From Candidatus Saccharimonadota bacterium (lineage in GTDB: Bacteria > Patescibacteriota > Saccharimonadia > Saccharimonadales > UBA4665), in NCBI GenBank assembly GCA_027450065.1, contig DAIDKK010000005.1, positions 1 to 37,502 of the forward strand: 37,502 nucleotides of DNA, given 5' to 3'. The notes under the pieces were generated by a model that made no database searches, had not been told where the DNA came from, and saw nothing but the letters and a program-made list of their open reading frames with translations. Positions 7,945 to 16,971 of the stretch are shown piece after piece. Position numbers and translations under genes: made by a program. The stretch's first letter is position 1; every line of letters starts with the position of its first letter.

Positions 7945-8526
7945 CTATAGTTCTATATCTTTTGTAATGAGGGAAAGCTGGCGATCAGGAATTTGTCGTA
8001 TAAACAGCTCACGTGTCAGCGAGGCGTTACCGTTGTATGTGCCACCACCTCCAGAACAATTTGTCGTCCAGTAATGTAAAATTTCTTTGGAACCATCTGA
8101 GAGAGTATAGATGTAGCGGTTACCAAACGGACAGGCCCCTTTATCGTTCTGTAAGGCCGGATCAGATTTACCCTTCGTAAAATTAGCCCGATTGAGTGCA
8201 CTCAAAAACTCTAAATAGCTCGCTTGCGAGCTAGGAAAGACTTGCTGTGCAACGACCTGATCATCGTAACCCTTGATAACCTCAATGGCACTCTGGTTAC
8301 GATCAACGGTGATGCGGACTGCGTTGTGGTCTTGATTGGCTACCACTGGACCATCAATGTAAACCGTAGCAACCACATCAGTGCTAGCATATGACGCAAG
8401 GCTTAACTTTGTGTTGGGATTTGCGGTTGACGTATTGCCGGAAAATACATTTTGAAACAGTACAACCACGAGCCATATTAGGCCCGCCACAACGAGAAGA
8501 AATATTAGTATTCGTGCTGCTCTCAT
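7945..8526 (-). CDS. Membrane-anchored extracytoplasmic protein, unknown function
   Basis: I do not recognise the family. The 193-residue product has an N-terminal membrane anchor (about residues 5-30, ILIFLLVVAGLIWLVVVLF) preceded by two Arg, so the remainder should lie outside the membrane. The outer part has alternating beta-prone segments and two Cys (in GACPFGN and TTNCSGGGG) that could form a disulfide. A Shine-Dalgarno (AAGGTGAG) sits just before the ATG, unlike most neighbours. It is transcribed with its own promoter region (TATCAT/CATACT upstream). Confidence 0.75.
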   Translation of the reverse strand: MRAARILIFLLVVAGLIWLVVVLFQNVFSGNTSTANPNTKLSLASYASTDVVATVYIDGPVVANQDHNAVRITVDRNQSAIEVIKGYDDQVVAQQVFPSSQASYLEFLSALNRANFTKGKSDPALQNDKGACPFGNRYIYTLSDGSKEILHYWTTNCSGGGGTYNGNASLTRELFIRQIPDRQLSLITKDIEL

Positions 8527-8626
8527 AACTCACCTTTCGGTTAGTAGTATGATAGCATATTTAACATAATTTTGCAACGTTCCTCAGCTAGGCCCCCTTC
8601 TCGTTGCCACGCACCATTGTATGGAG

Positions 8627-9049
8627 CTAGTGGGCTAACAGCGCGGTGAACTCCGGTGGATACTTGTACGCAAGGCGTTCGGCTGCCTCCGCCATGCTCA
8701 CCCAGGCAATTTCACTGTGTTCGTCACTTATCTGAATGTTTGTATCTTGGGGGACCGGAACAATGTAGGCAATAAGCACCAACCCTACTATTGTGTCACC
8801 CACCGGAATTTGAATGTTCGATATACAGCTACCAAAATAGTGTGGCTCGCCGAATGTTACGAGTCCAGTTTCTTCCTCTATTTCACGGGTAAGTGTTTCC
8901 ATCTCGTCTTGCCCCACCTGAATACGCCCGCCAGCCAAGTCCCAATGTGCACTATTGTCCTTGAATGGCCCTGTCTTCATGACGAGCACCGTACCGTCCG
9001 GTCGTTGCAACAAAGCCTTAATACCCACATGAAATAACTTTTCTGCCAT
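8627..9049 (-). CDS. Nudix hydrolase
   Basis: A 140-residue Nudix-fold pyrophosphohydrolase. The Nudix box is at about residues 40-63: a GG pair, then RIQVGQDEMETLT and REIEEETGL. The first glutamate of the consensus (G-x5-E) is Gln here, while the metal-binding REUXEEXGU half is intact. The start has a clear AAGGAG Shine-Dalgarno. It lies five bases after the deaminase, which overlaps polA, so it is the third gene of a polA-deaminase-Nudix operon; a role in cleaning the nucleotide pool would fit but is inference. Confidence 0.9.
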   Translation of the reverse strand: MAEKLFHVGIKALLQRPDGTVLVMKTGPFKDNSAHWDLAGGRIQVGQDEMETLTREIEEETGLVTFGEPHYFGSCISNIQIPVGDTIVGLVLIAYIVPVPQDTNIQISDEHSEIAWVSMAEAAERLAYKYPPEFTALLAH

Positions 9050-9054
9050 CGCTT

Positions 9055-9465
9055 TTACTCCTTGATACTACTATGCTCGACTATCATTTTTTGTGTCAAT
9101 TTTTTTGCCAGGTCATGTAAGCTCACGCCTTCAGACTCATACTTAAACTCTTGTTCGTTTGCCGCGTTTACATACACAACTCGAGAGATATGCGCCCACG
9201 CAGCACAGCTAAAACACATGAGGCATGGCTCGTGGCTACCGTACATCGTACAACCGTCTAGATGATGTGAGCCAAGCACTTTTGCGGCAGCCTTTAGGGC
9301 TGAGATTTCGGCGTGGGCACTCGGGTCATGAAGTTCATGCACATGATTGTAGTCAGCTGCAAGTATCTTGCCGTCTTTAACAATTACAGCACCGAAGTTA
9401 TATGGTACAGGCTTTTGGTTACCTACCTCAATAGCTTTTCGGAGAAAAAATTGATCCTCGCTCAT
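9055..9465 (-). CDS. Nucleoside/nucleobase deaminase (CDA superfamily)
   Basis: A 136-residue zinc-dependent deaminase. The zinc and proton-shuttle residues are in DPSAHAEISALKAA (His and Glu) and HEPCLMCFSCAAW (two Cys). The spacing and the HAEI, EPCxMC signature resemble guanine deaminase/TadA-like enzymes; the exact substrate (cytosine, guanine, dCMP or tRNA adenosine) cannot be set by eye. Its ATG overlaps the polA stop by four bases (ATGA), so the two are translationally coupled. Confidence 0.88.
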   Translation of the reverse strand: MSEDQFFLRKAIEVGNQKPVPYNFGAVIVKDGKILAADYNHVHELHDPSAHAEISALKAAAKVLGSHHLDGCTMYGSHEPCLMCFSCAAWAHISRVVYVNAANEQEFKYESEGVSLHDLAKKLTQKMIVEHSSIKE

Positions 9466-12131
9466 AGTTCGCCCCAGGTTTGGCCAATGGAGGTGTCCAC
9501 CGCGAGCTTAACGGGCAGTTCAGGGTAAATAGCCTCCATCGTATTGCGCAATATATCAGCCACCAGCTTCGCATCGGCTTCATCACATTCGACGAGGATA
9601 GAGTCGTGTATCTGCAGGAGCTGTCGCGCACTCGGCACCTGAGCCGCTAGTTCCTTGTCGACTGCCACCATGGCAAGTTTCATCAAGTCAGCTTCCGTGC
9701 CCTGGATAGGCATGTTCATGGCTGCCCGTTCGGCAGCGCTACGAACCGCAAAGTTACTCGAGTGGATATCAGGCATTGGACGTCGACGGCCCAGTAATGT
9801 TTCCACATAGCCATCCTTTCGTGCTTGATCTTTGAGCTTGTCGAGGTAGCCCAGGAGCGGGGCGCGCAGCTTGAAGTACTCATCAATAAAGTTCTGGGCT
9901 TGGCTGTAATTCATACCCGTCGCTGCGCTCAAGCCATGGGCACTCATACCATAGAGAACACCAAAGTTTACTGCCTTGACGGCCGACCGCATCTGCTTGG
10001 TCACGTCTTCTGGCGCACGACCATAAATTTGCGCAGCAGTCGTAAGGTGAATGTCGGCGCCACGGTTGAACATAGCTACCATATCGGCATCGCCACTCAT
10101 AGCCGCCGCTAAACGCAGTTCAAACTGGCTATAGTCAGCGCTGACGAGCCGCTTGCCCTTCCCGGCAACAAACGCGGTGCGAATATGTTTGCCGAGTTCG
10201 GTACGAACCGGTATGTTCTGCAGGTTAGGATCAGTGCTACTGAGTCGCCCGGTTTGGGCAATCGTAAGGTTGAAGGTCGTGTGGACGCGTGAATGGCCAT
10301 CAACAAGTTTTGGCAGCGTATCGACGTAGGTGTTTTTGAGTTTTGTCACCTCACGGTACTGACTAATAAGATCAATTATAGGGTGCTGGGCGCGCAATTT
10401 ATCGAGTTCACTGGCGGCGGTACTATAACTTGTTTTACCCCGTTTAATCCCTGTCGTTGGCAGTTGCAAGGTGGTAAAAAGTACTTCTGCAAGCTGTGTC
10501 GGGCTCGCGATATTAAATTCCTGGTCCGCGAAACCATAAATCTGCTGCTCTAGGTCGGAGATAGTATCGTTAATGGTATCTGCGAATTTTGTCAGATAGG
10601 CCGTATCGAGCTGAATGCCGGTGTACTCCATGCGAGCCAGAACAGGAATAACCGGCAAATCAACCTCTGCATTCAGTTTCACAAACTTAGGATTTTGCTG
10701 GAGCAAGGCACGTTGCCGCACGGTCAGCGAACGAATGACCGCAGCAAGTTCCGCCCCCCTACCAAGCATTTCTTCATCACTTAAATCTTCAAAGGATGAG
10801 CCATCATAGTTAAGCTCCGCTTCCGCCAGTTCAGTCAGCGACTGCGCTCGTGTCAAACTATTCAGGATAAATGCTCCAATCAGAACATCATGAGATACCG
10901 TTGGCAGTTCTGTCAGCCCCATACCCATTAGGGTCTTGGAGGTCGCCTTGGTGTCGTAGCCGATAAAGCGCTTCGTGCTGAGTGAAAGCTTTGCGAGCAC
11001 TTCTGCTGGGTTCAATGTCGTGAGATCAAACGTATACGTAAGCTCCGGTGATATCGAGACAATCAGGAGTCGTGGGTCGCGACCGGCCTGCCCAGCTGAC
11101 CGTCCGAGTAGCACAAGCTCTGTATCGTCCGGGATACTCACTGCTTCAAGCTGGGCAGCCGTACTCACTAACCGGGTTTCGCCCACGACCAGTTCGTCTG
11201 TATCTTGGGGCAGCAGAGCAGTCCCGTCTGCTGGTGCTGTTATTTCTCGCATGACTTCGGGAAGTTGGCGCACAAGGCTACGAAATTCCAATTTTTCGAG
11301 CAATTGTTTTATGCGTGAAGGATTAGCGTGATGGCCGTCCATACGGTCAAGGTCCAGCGGCAATGGTGCATCAGTCCAGATAGCGCCCAACTTTTTGCTC
11401 ATGTAGGCTGATTCTTTGCCGGCTTCAAGCTTTTTGCGCACCGAGTCTTTGATAAGGACAAGATTGTCGTAAACACCATCGAGGGTTTTATATGCCTGAA
11501 GGAGTTGGATCGCAGTTTTTTCCCCAATGCCAGGTACGCCTGGGATATTATCGGAGCTATCCCCCTTTAGAGATTTGAGGTCTAGAAATTGATTCACCTC
11601 GATGCCATATTTGGCTGTAAAACTTTCAGGTGAATACAATTCTATATTGCTCAGGCCTTTTTTGAGCGCATACACTTTCACGTGGCCATTCACGAGCTGC
11701 AGCATATCAAGATCAGAAGTAACTAGTAGTGTATCGATGTTCTTCTCACGGGCCTGAACAGCTAGCGTACCCATAATGTCATCGGCTTCATAATCATCAA
11801 GCTCGTAGAGTGGCCAGCCAAATGCATCGAGCAACTCATGGAGAACCGGAATTTGTTCATAAAAGTCTGGGGGTGCTGGTTTGCGCCCTGCTTTGTACTC
11901 TGGATAGATTTTGAGCCGTTCACGAATATTCGTTTTGGGCTTATCCCAGGCTACGGCAACGTAATCTGGCTTCAAGCGCTTAATAACCTCAAGAGCCATC
12001 GTGGCAAAGCCGAATACACCACCCGTCGGAGTGCCATCATTTGTCGCCAGATTTGGCATAGCGTAGTAGCCGCGGTAAAAAACCGACTTTCCATCTATAA
12101 TCGCTAACCTCTTACGTTCTGCCTCTGCCAT
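9462..12131 (-). CDS. polA: DNA polymerase I
   Basis: The 889-residue protein fills gaps and removes RNA primers. The N-terminal 5'-3' exonuclease domain (about 1-300) keeps its acidic metal ligands (IIDGKSVFYRGYYA, AWDKPKTNIRERL, DDYEADDIMGTLA, TSDLDMLQL, KGDSSDNIPGVPGIGEKTA). The middle proofreading domain lacks the catalytic acids: the Exo I, II and III positions read DDTELVLL, GYDTKATSKTL and FILNSLTRAQSL, so it is probably inactive as in Taq polymerase. The polymerase domain is intact: motif A SADYSQFELRLAA, motif B KAVNFGVLYGMS, motif C QIHDSILVE. A TATACT hexamer seven bases before the ATG supports the start and a leaderless mRNA. It heads an operon with the deaminase and Nudix genes. 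Confidence 0.96.
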   Translation of the reverse strand: MAEAERKRLAIIDGKSVFYRGYYAMPNLATNDGTPTGGVFGFATMALEVIKRLKPDYVAVAWDKPKTNIRERLKIYPEYKAGRKPAPPDFYEQIPVLHELLDAFGWPLYELDDYEADDIMGTLAVQAREKNIDTLLVTSDLDMLQLVNGHVKVYALKKGLSNIELYSPESFTAKYGIEVNQFLDLKSLKGDSSDNIPGVPGIGEKTAIQLLQAYKTLDGVYDNLVLIKDSVRKKLEAGKESAYMSKKLGAIWTDAPLPLDLDRMDGHHANPSRIKQLLEKLEFRSLVRQLPEVMREITAPADGTALLPQDTDELVVGETRLVSTAAQLEAVSIPDDTELVLLGRSAGQAGRDPRLLIVSISPELTYTFDLTTLNPAEVLAKLSLSTKRFIGYDTKATSKTLMGMGLTELPTVSHDVLIGAFILNSLTRAQSLTELAEAELNYDGSSFEDLSDEEMLGRGAELAAVIRSLTVRQRALLQQNPKFVKLNAEVDLPVIPVLARMEYTGIQLDTAYLTKFADTINDTISDLEQQIYGFADQEFNIASPTQLAEVLFTTLQLPTTGIKRGKTSYSTAASELDKLRAQHPIIDLISQYREVTKLKNTYVDTLPKLVDGHSRVHTTFNLTIAQTGRLSSTDPNLQNIPVRTELGKHIRTAFVAGKGKRLVSADYSQFELRLAAAMSGDADMVAMFNRGADIHLTTAAQIYGRAPEDVTKQMRSAVKAVNFGVLYGMSAHGLSAATGMNYSQAQNFIDEYFKLRAPLLGYLDKLKDQARKDGYVETLLGRRRPMPDIHSSNFAVRSAAERAAMNMPIQGTEADLMKLAMVAVDKELAAQVPSARQLLQIHDSILVECDEADAKLVADILRNTMEAIYPELPVKLAVDTSIGQTWGEL

Positions 12132-12138
12132 ATCCGTT

Positions 12139-12144
12139 AGTATA
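12139..12144 (-). promoter_or_regulatory. polA -10 hexamer (predicted leaderless)
   Basis: TATACT on the minus strand ends seven bases before the polA ATG; no Shine-Dalgarno lies between. The divergent ATPase promoter is about 65 bases away. Confidence 0.6.
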
Positions 12145-12203
12145 CTCTAGCCGTAGAACGGGGAGTAGGTTCAGATTGTCACTTGTATATAGGTCTGGTG
12201 TCG

Positions 12204-12209
12204 TATAAT
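12204..12209 (+). promoter_or_regulatory. -10 hexamer of the P-type ATPase gene
   Basis: A consensus TATAAT ends six bases before the ATG at 12216. TTGTAT, 15 bases further upstream, is a possible -35. This decides the start against an upstream in-frame TTG at 12183. Confidence 0.65.
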
Positions 12210-12215
12210 CATGGT

Positions 12216-15038
12216 ATGAAATCGGTGGGAGAAAATAAACAGCTACACTACTACCGTTTGAGCGCAACTGAGGTTATTGCTCGTTTGCATAGTACGCCAC
12301 ATGGCCTCAAGGATGCTGAAGCCGTAAGCCGACTCGAGCAAATGGGGGCAAATACCCTGGACATTAGTCAGGGTGAAAGTCTACTTATAACGTTCTTGCG
12401 GCAATTCAGCGATCTTATGATTGTACTGCTCATGGTTAGCGCTGCCTTATCCTTTTATCTTCACGACGTTCGTACCGGTATCGCTTTGCTCGCTATCGTT
12501 TTTTTCAATACGACCATTGGTTTTTTGCAGGAATATAAGGCCGAGAAACTTATAGAATCACTCGAGAAGTTGGTTGTCGCTCGGACGCGCGTGTTGCGTG
12601 GTGGTAAAGAGGTAGAAATTGCCTCCGCCGAACTAGTGGTTGGTGATGTGGTACGCATTGAAGCTGGTGATAGCGTGCCGGCAGATTTGCGAGTACTCAG
12701 CGAGGAAGAGCTCAGTACCAACGACTTTGCCCTGACTGGTGAGAGTAACCCCACCCGAAAGTTTGTGCATGCCCTACCGAGCAACGTACCACTTTCGAGC
12801 CGACAAAATCTCCTCTTCATGGGCACGACGGTTGCCACCGGCGAGGGATATGGTGTTGTCATAGCCACCGGCATGCATACCGAGCTTGGTCGCATTGCTT
12901 CACTCAGCCAAGCAACTGTCTCCATGCTCAGTCCGCTGCAAAAAGAGATGAACAATGTCGCCACGCGCGTCACCCAGGGTACCGTTATACTCTGTGTCAT
13001 ACTACTCCCCATTGCTATCAAGGCTGGTCTTGGGCACAGAGAAGCTTTTTTGTTCGCAATTGGTATTGCCAGCTCCATTATTCCCCAAGGTTTGCCAGCA
13101 GAAATTAACACCGCCCTTGCGCAAGCGGCGAGTAAGCTTGCTAAAGCCCGGGCGCTTATTAAAAAATTATCGGCCGTCGAAACACTCGGTGCCACCAATG
13201 TTATCTTGACCGACAAAACTGGTACGCTCACGAAGAATGAAATGACCGTTGAGGAATTACTGGTTGGGTCGACGCAGTACAGCATCAGTGGCACCGGTTA
13301 CGAGGCAAACGGTAGTATCAACACAAAGATAGGCTCCCCCCTCAGCCTCGTGAAACTAAAAGACTTGCAACTCGTCTTTCACGCGGCTGCTCTTGCGAGT
13401 AATGCCCTCGTGAATGGTCCTGATGCCGAACATGCGACCTGGCACGTCGTGGGCGATCCAACAGAAGGTGCCTTGATAACTTTAGCCCGAAAAGCTGGCA
13501 TTGATACAGATGAGCTTAACCGTACCTATCCTGAGCTAAAGGAGTATGCCTTTGATTCAGCCCGAAAACGGATGAGCAGCGTACGGCAATACAACGGCAA
13601 ACGTTACCTCTTCGTCAAAGGCGCACCCGAAAGCATACTCGAGAAATCTATCAAACTGTGGGATCACGGCTACCAAAAAGCTCTGACCGCCACACAGCGC
13701 ACGGCCCTACTCGAGTACAACGAAACACATGCGGCCCATGCTCAGCGAAATCTCGCATTTGCCTACCGAATTTTGCCAGATTCGTTTGACCCTAAATCAC
13801 AATCATATGACGAAGCCGAGCGAGAACTTATCTTTCTCGGCATTGCCAGTATGGTTGATCCCCTGCGGGAAGAAGTACCGGCCGCCATGCTAGCGGCTCG
13901 CCGAGCCCATATGAGCATCTCAATTGTAACGGGGGATTATGCTACCACCGCCCGTGCCATTGCCGTTCGGGCAAAGCTCGCCGACAAACCCGAGCACCTC
14001 AATGTTGTATCCGGCGAGGAACTACAGGAGTTGAGTGACGTGCAGATAATAGCCCTTGTACGTCACGGTGGTACCATTTTTTCTCGAGTAGCCCCCGAGG
14101 ATAAACTACGCGTTGTCAGCCTGTCACAGAGTAGCGGGCTAGTAGTAGCCGTGACGGGCGATGGCATCAATGATGCCCCCGCTCTCAAGCGTGCGGACAT
14201 TGGTGTAGCGATGGGCATGAGCGGTACGGATGTTGCAAAACAATCTGCCGATATCGTGCTGCTGGATGATAGTTTTCACACGCTCGTTGGTGCTATTCAG
14301 CAGGGTCGCACTATCTTTAAAAATATCCAAAAAGGAACACTGAGCGCATTCACCGGAAACAGCGCAGAGCTTGTCGTGAATCTAGCTAGCCTCGTAGCTG
14401 CAACCATATTTCATATACCGCTAGCTATTAGCATTCTCCAGATTCTTGCCATTGACCTGATAGCCGAAATTTTTCCGATTGCCGCGCTAGGGCGAGATAG
14501 AGCTGAAGGGGATCTTATGGACGAACCGCCGCGCAAACTTTCGCACCACATTCTAAATCGGCAAAGTATCCTCGACTTGCTCTGGTGTGGAGTTCTGATT
14601 GGTGGGCTTGCCTTTGCAAACTTCTTGCTATTCTATTGGCGTCGCGGCCTAAGCGTGGAGCACGTGAATGCAACTAGTCTTATAAATATGCAGGCAACTT
14701 CACTTACGTATCTCACCTTAGTACTCGGTTCGCTCGCAAATATATTGCAACGTCGAAGTGAGCATGGCCTATTTACGCGCTACCAGCTCCATAATAAGCT
14801 GCTGTGGGGCGCGTATGCCCTTTCATTGTTCTGTATACTCATGATTATCTACAGCCCATTGAATAGCTACTTTCATAGTGGGCCATTGACGCTTCTCGAC
14901 TGGCTATTTGCCCTAGTTGCTGCCGCAATCTTTGTGGCAATACGAGAATTTGAGCGCCACACCCGCCAGCACTCTCGGCGCGCCCTTTTCGCCAACCACC
15001 CCCACGAAACCATCCGCAAGCACCTTGCCAGGGCTTGA
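12216..15038 (+). CDS. P-type cation-transporting ATPase (P2, calcium-pump-like)
   Basis: The 940-residue membrane pump has all catalytic signatures: TGES in the actuator domain, the phosphorylated Asp at residue 333 (DKTGTLT), KGAPE in the nucleotide domain and TGDGINDAPALK. The N-terminal cation ATPase domain (YYRLSATEVIARL..GLKDAEAVSRLEQMGAN) and C-terminal segments place it in the P2 group. The ion site is unusual: M4 has PQGLPAEI at residues 290-297 where calcium pumps have PEGLPA, and M6 has AIDLIAEIFPIA where they have NLVTDGLPA. M5 keeps Asn and Glu in TGNSAELVVNL. The transported ion is therefore unclear (calcium, magnesium, sodium or potassium). It converges on the next gene with one base between them. 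Confidence 0.93.
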   Translation: MKSVGENKQLHYYRLSATEVIARLHSTPHGLKDAEAVSRLEQMGANTLDISQGESLLITFLRQFSDLMIVLLMVSAALSFYLHDVRTGIALLAIVFFNTTIGFLQEYKAEKLIESLEKLVVARTRVLRGGKEVEIASAELVVGDVVRIEAGDSVPADLRVLSEEELSTNDFALTGESNPTRKFVHALPSNVPLSSRQNLLFMGTTVATGEGYGVVIATGMHTELGRIASLSQATVSMLSPLQKEMNNVATRVTQGTVILCVILLPIAIKAGLGHREAFLFAIGIASSIIPQGLPAEINTALAQAASKLAKARALIKKLSAVETLGATNVILTDKTGTLTKNEMTVEELLVGSTQYSISGTGYEANGSINTKIGSPLSLVKLKDLQLVFHAAALASNALVNGPDAEHATWHVVGDPTEGALITLARKAGIDTDELNRTYPELKEYAFDSARKRMSSVRQYNGKRYLFVKGAPESILEKSIKLWDHGYQKALTATQRTALLEYNETHAAHAQRNLAFAYRILPDSFDPKSQSYDEAERELIFLGIASMVDPLREEVPAAMLAARRAHMSISIVTGDYATTARAIAVRAKLADKPEHLNVVSGEELQELSDVQIIALVRHGGTIFSRVAPEDKLRVVSLSQSSGLVVAVTGDGINDAPALKRADIGVAMGMSGTDVAKQSADIVLLDDSFHTLVGAIQQGRTIFKNIQKGTLSAFTGNSAELVVNLASLVAATIFHIPLAISILQILAIDLIAEIFPIAALGRDRAEGDLMDEPPRKLSHHILNRQSILDLLWCGVLIGGLAFANFLLFYWRRGLSVEHVNATSLINMQATSLTYLTLVLGSLANILQRRSEHGLFTRYQLHNKLLWGAYALSLFCILMIIYSPLNSYFHSGPLTLLDWLFALVAAAIFVAIREFERHTRQHSRRALFANHPHETIRKHLARA

Positions 15039-15039
15039 T

Positions 15040-16041
15040 TTAACGCTCGACTAGAGCTGCCCGGAGACGTTCTGCTTCTTCAGCTGTCTTATGGAGTTCG
15101 CCGGGAAGTTGATTAAGCGGCGCTGGGGCTGGCATAGCTTCGCCTTTAACTACTGCCAAGCGCGCCGTACCATAGGTAGCAACACCCATAGTCCGTTGGC
15201 TACCTAGTGCCGCAATTGCCGCGTCAACCATGCGTGATGGTTGATAGGTTGCGCTCGATACATAGGCAACTGGTGAGTTTGCGTCACCCAGAGTAGTGCT
15301 CACACCATCAACAATTTTCATCAAATCTGCTGCCGTTGGCTGCAAGCGGTATTTTGGCTTTCCATTTTCATCGATATAATCTTCTCTGTCTACGCGTAAT
15401 ACTACCACCGGGGTCTTGCCGATATGCCCAATCGTAATAAATTGGCCTGTCGGTCTCTCAACCATTGCATGCTCATCGTGTATATCATAGCCAAAGGACA
15501 TAATCTCATCCTTTTCTAGGGCTACAAACCCGTCGAGATGTTCCGCCACTCTTCGCGCTACGTCGTATTCGGTATACTCACCGTTGGCGCCGACGCCCAA
15601 CCTTTCAGCACTTGCGCGCTCTGCTCCAGAGCTAATCGTACGGTTCATACTTGCGCTAAACACAATAGTTGCTGGCATGGAAGTCACGTCATCAAGTATC
15701 ATTTTTGCTTCAGCCATAATCTTATGTGGCTGCCCGCCTTCAATAATAACGTGCGCACCAAATAAGCCTTGCTCGCTCAAAGTTAGGTCTGTTTCACGAC
15801 CGAAGCCAAACTCCGCCACAATACCACGAGCTTCTGATTCTTGTTCAGGAGACAAGCTCAATGGCTTTGCGTCATCTCGAACTTCAGTAGGGCTTGGAAA
15901 TATATCTAGTGCCCTTTCACCGGCTTTTTCTGGTGCAAGGATTTCTACCGCCCGGCCTAATACGCCGTCAACCTGCGCAAGCAATTCATAGGCATGCTGT
16001 TCGGGATTCGGTACTGCGTGTTCAAATGTTGTCATTATCAT
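15040..16041 (-). CDS. Conserved-looking cytoplasmic protein, unknown (weak YdcF/DUF218 resemblance)
   Basis: A 333-residue soluble protein without signal peptide or membrane segment. The middle part (AHVIIEGGQPHKIMAEAKMIL, then ATIVFSASMNRT) recalls the IISGG...EA...M pattern of DUF218/YdcF-like proteins, but the match is weak and the C-terminal half (VAYVSSATYQPSRMVDAAIAALGS) is not explained by it. The promoter is good: TTGACA, 17 bases, TAGGAT, followed by a leader with GGAG four bases before the first ATG; the second ATG two codons on is also possible. It is divergent from the TrmB-like regulator, which might control it. Confidence 0.72.
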   Translation of the reverse strand: MIMTTFEHAVPNPEQHAYELLAQVDGVLGRAVEILAPEKAGERALDIFPSPTEVRDDAKPLSLSPEQESEARGIVAEFGFGRETDLTLSEQGLFGAHVIIEGGQPHKIMAEAKMILDDVTSMPATIVFSASMNRTISSGAERASAERLGVGANGEYTEYDVARRVAEHLDGFVALEKDEIMSFGYDIHDEHAMVERPTGQFITIGHIGKTPVVVLRVDREDYIDENGKPKYRLQPTAADLMKIVDGVSTTLGDANSPVAYVSSATYQPSRMVDAAIAALGSQRTMGVATYGTARLAVVKGEAMPAPAPLNQLPGELHKTAEEAERLRAALVER

Positions 16042-16141
16042 TGTCTCCGTATTACTGCTCTAAATCCTATCACTTTCTCCTACATTTGTCAATTTGCATA
16101 AATATTATTAATTTTGCTATCTTGTTTATGTGAATATATAT

Positions 16142-16170
16142 TTCACAAACTGTACTATTCCTGCTATCAT
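16142..16170 (+). promoter_or_regulatory. Promoter of TrmB-like gene
   Basis: TTCACA (16142-16147) and TATCAT (16165-16170) are separated by 17 bases, and the ATG follows six bases later with no Shine-Dalgarno. Confidence 0.65.
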
Positions 16171-16176
16171 GAGCCT

Positions 16177-16971
16177 ATGCAAGACAAACTTGAAGCGATT
16201 GGCCTGACTGAGCTACAAGCGAGAGCTTACCTATATTTATTGGGTTACTCTAATGGCAGGAAGCCAACGCACGTGGCAGAAGCCCTGGCTATCACTCGCA
16301 CAAATGCCTATAAAGTGCTCGACCAGTTATGCGATTTTGATTTAGCCCGCAGGTCGAACACCGAAAAGACATATCACTATTACGCAGAGAACCCCATCGC
16401 CCTAACTTCATTCGTTTCGGAAGCACGCAACAAGGCGCTTGAGCTGGAGAAAACTGTAAAGGATTCTCTGGATACGCTGCAAAAGCAATACCAAAGAACG
16501 GTTCGTCATTCCGAGGTAAAAACCGGCCATGGCAAAGCAGCCATTCTTCAAGCCTATGCCGCACAAGCCAAAGGTGACAAAGCTATTCATTTCATACGCT
16601 CAAGACACGACATCCCGTTTATGGGCTTCGATACCATGGATAAAGTGCGCAAAATGGCTAAGCAGACCGGCCAACTCCGCTACGGGATAATACCAGCAGC
16701 ACCCGAGGCTCCCATGAATCCAGAGGTAGATGAAAGAAGTAATTTACATCGAACGCTTGTGGCCAGTAGTAGCTATACAAGCCCCGTAGAATGGTCTGTG
16801 TGTGGCGAAGAACTTGCAATCATTAGTTTTACGGATGCTGGCTCGGCGATACGAATTACGGACCACGTTATTGCAGAATCATTCCGAGACCTCTGGCATA
16901 TGCTCAATGACAATATCACTGCGAATCCAACTCATGAGACACTCCTAGGTAAAGTTAAACGCAAGTACTAA
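16177..16971 (+). CDS. TrmB-like winged-helix transcriptional regulator
   Basis: The 264-residue product starts with a TrmB-type helix-turn-helix (about 1-75: KLEAIGLTELQARAYLYLL, KPTHVAEALAITRTNAYKVLDQL). TrmB regulators are best known in archaea as sugar-responsive repressors. A coiled segment (about 85-115) follows, then a C-terminal domain (about 120-250) that in the family binds ligands or resembles phospholipase-D-like domains; here I see no clear ligand motif. I chose ATG 16177 because a well-spaced promoter ends six bases upstream and the HTH begins directly after it. It is divergent from the 333-residue protein and its stop overlaps that of the converging kinase gene. Confidence 0.8.
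   Translation: MQDKLEAIGLTELQARAYLYLLGYSNGRKPTHVAEALAITRTNAYKVLDQLCDFDLARRSNTEKTYHYYAENPIALTSFVSEARNKALELEKTVKDSLDTLQKQYQRTVRHSEVKTGHGKAAILQAYAAQAKGDKAIHFIRSRHDIPFMGFDTMDKVRKMAKQTGQLRYGIIPAAPEAPMNPEVDERSNLHRTLVASSSYTSPVEWSVCGEELAIISFTDAGSAIRITDHVIAESFRDLWHMLNDNITANPTHETLLGKVKRKY

Noticed and set aside
12461-13294. 277-codon open frame on the minus strand inside the ATPase gene
   Set aside because: It lies fully inside a well-supported P-type ATPase, has a low-complexity Ser/Thr-rich composition and no start signals.
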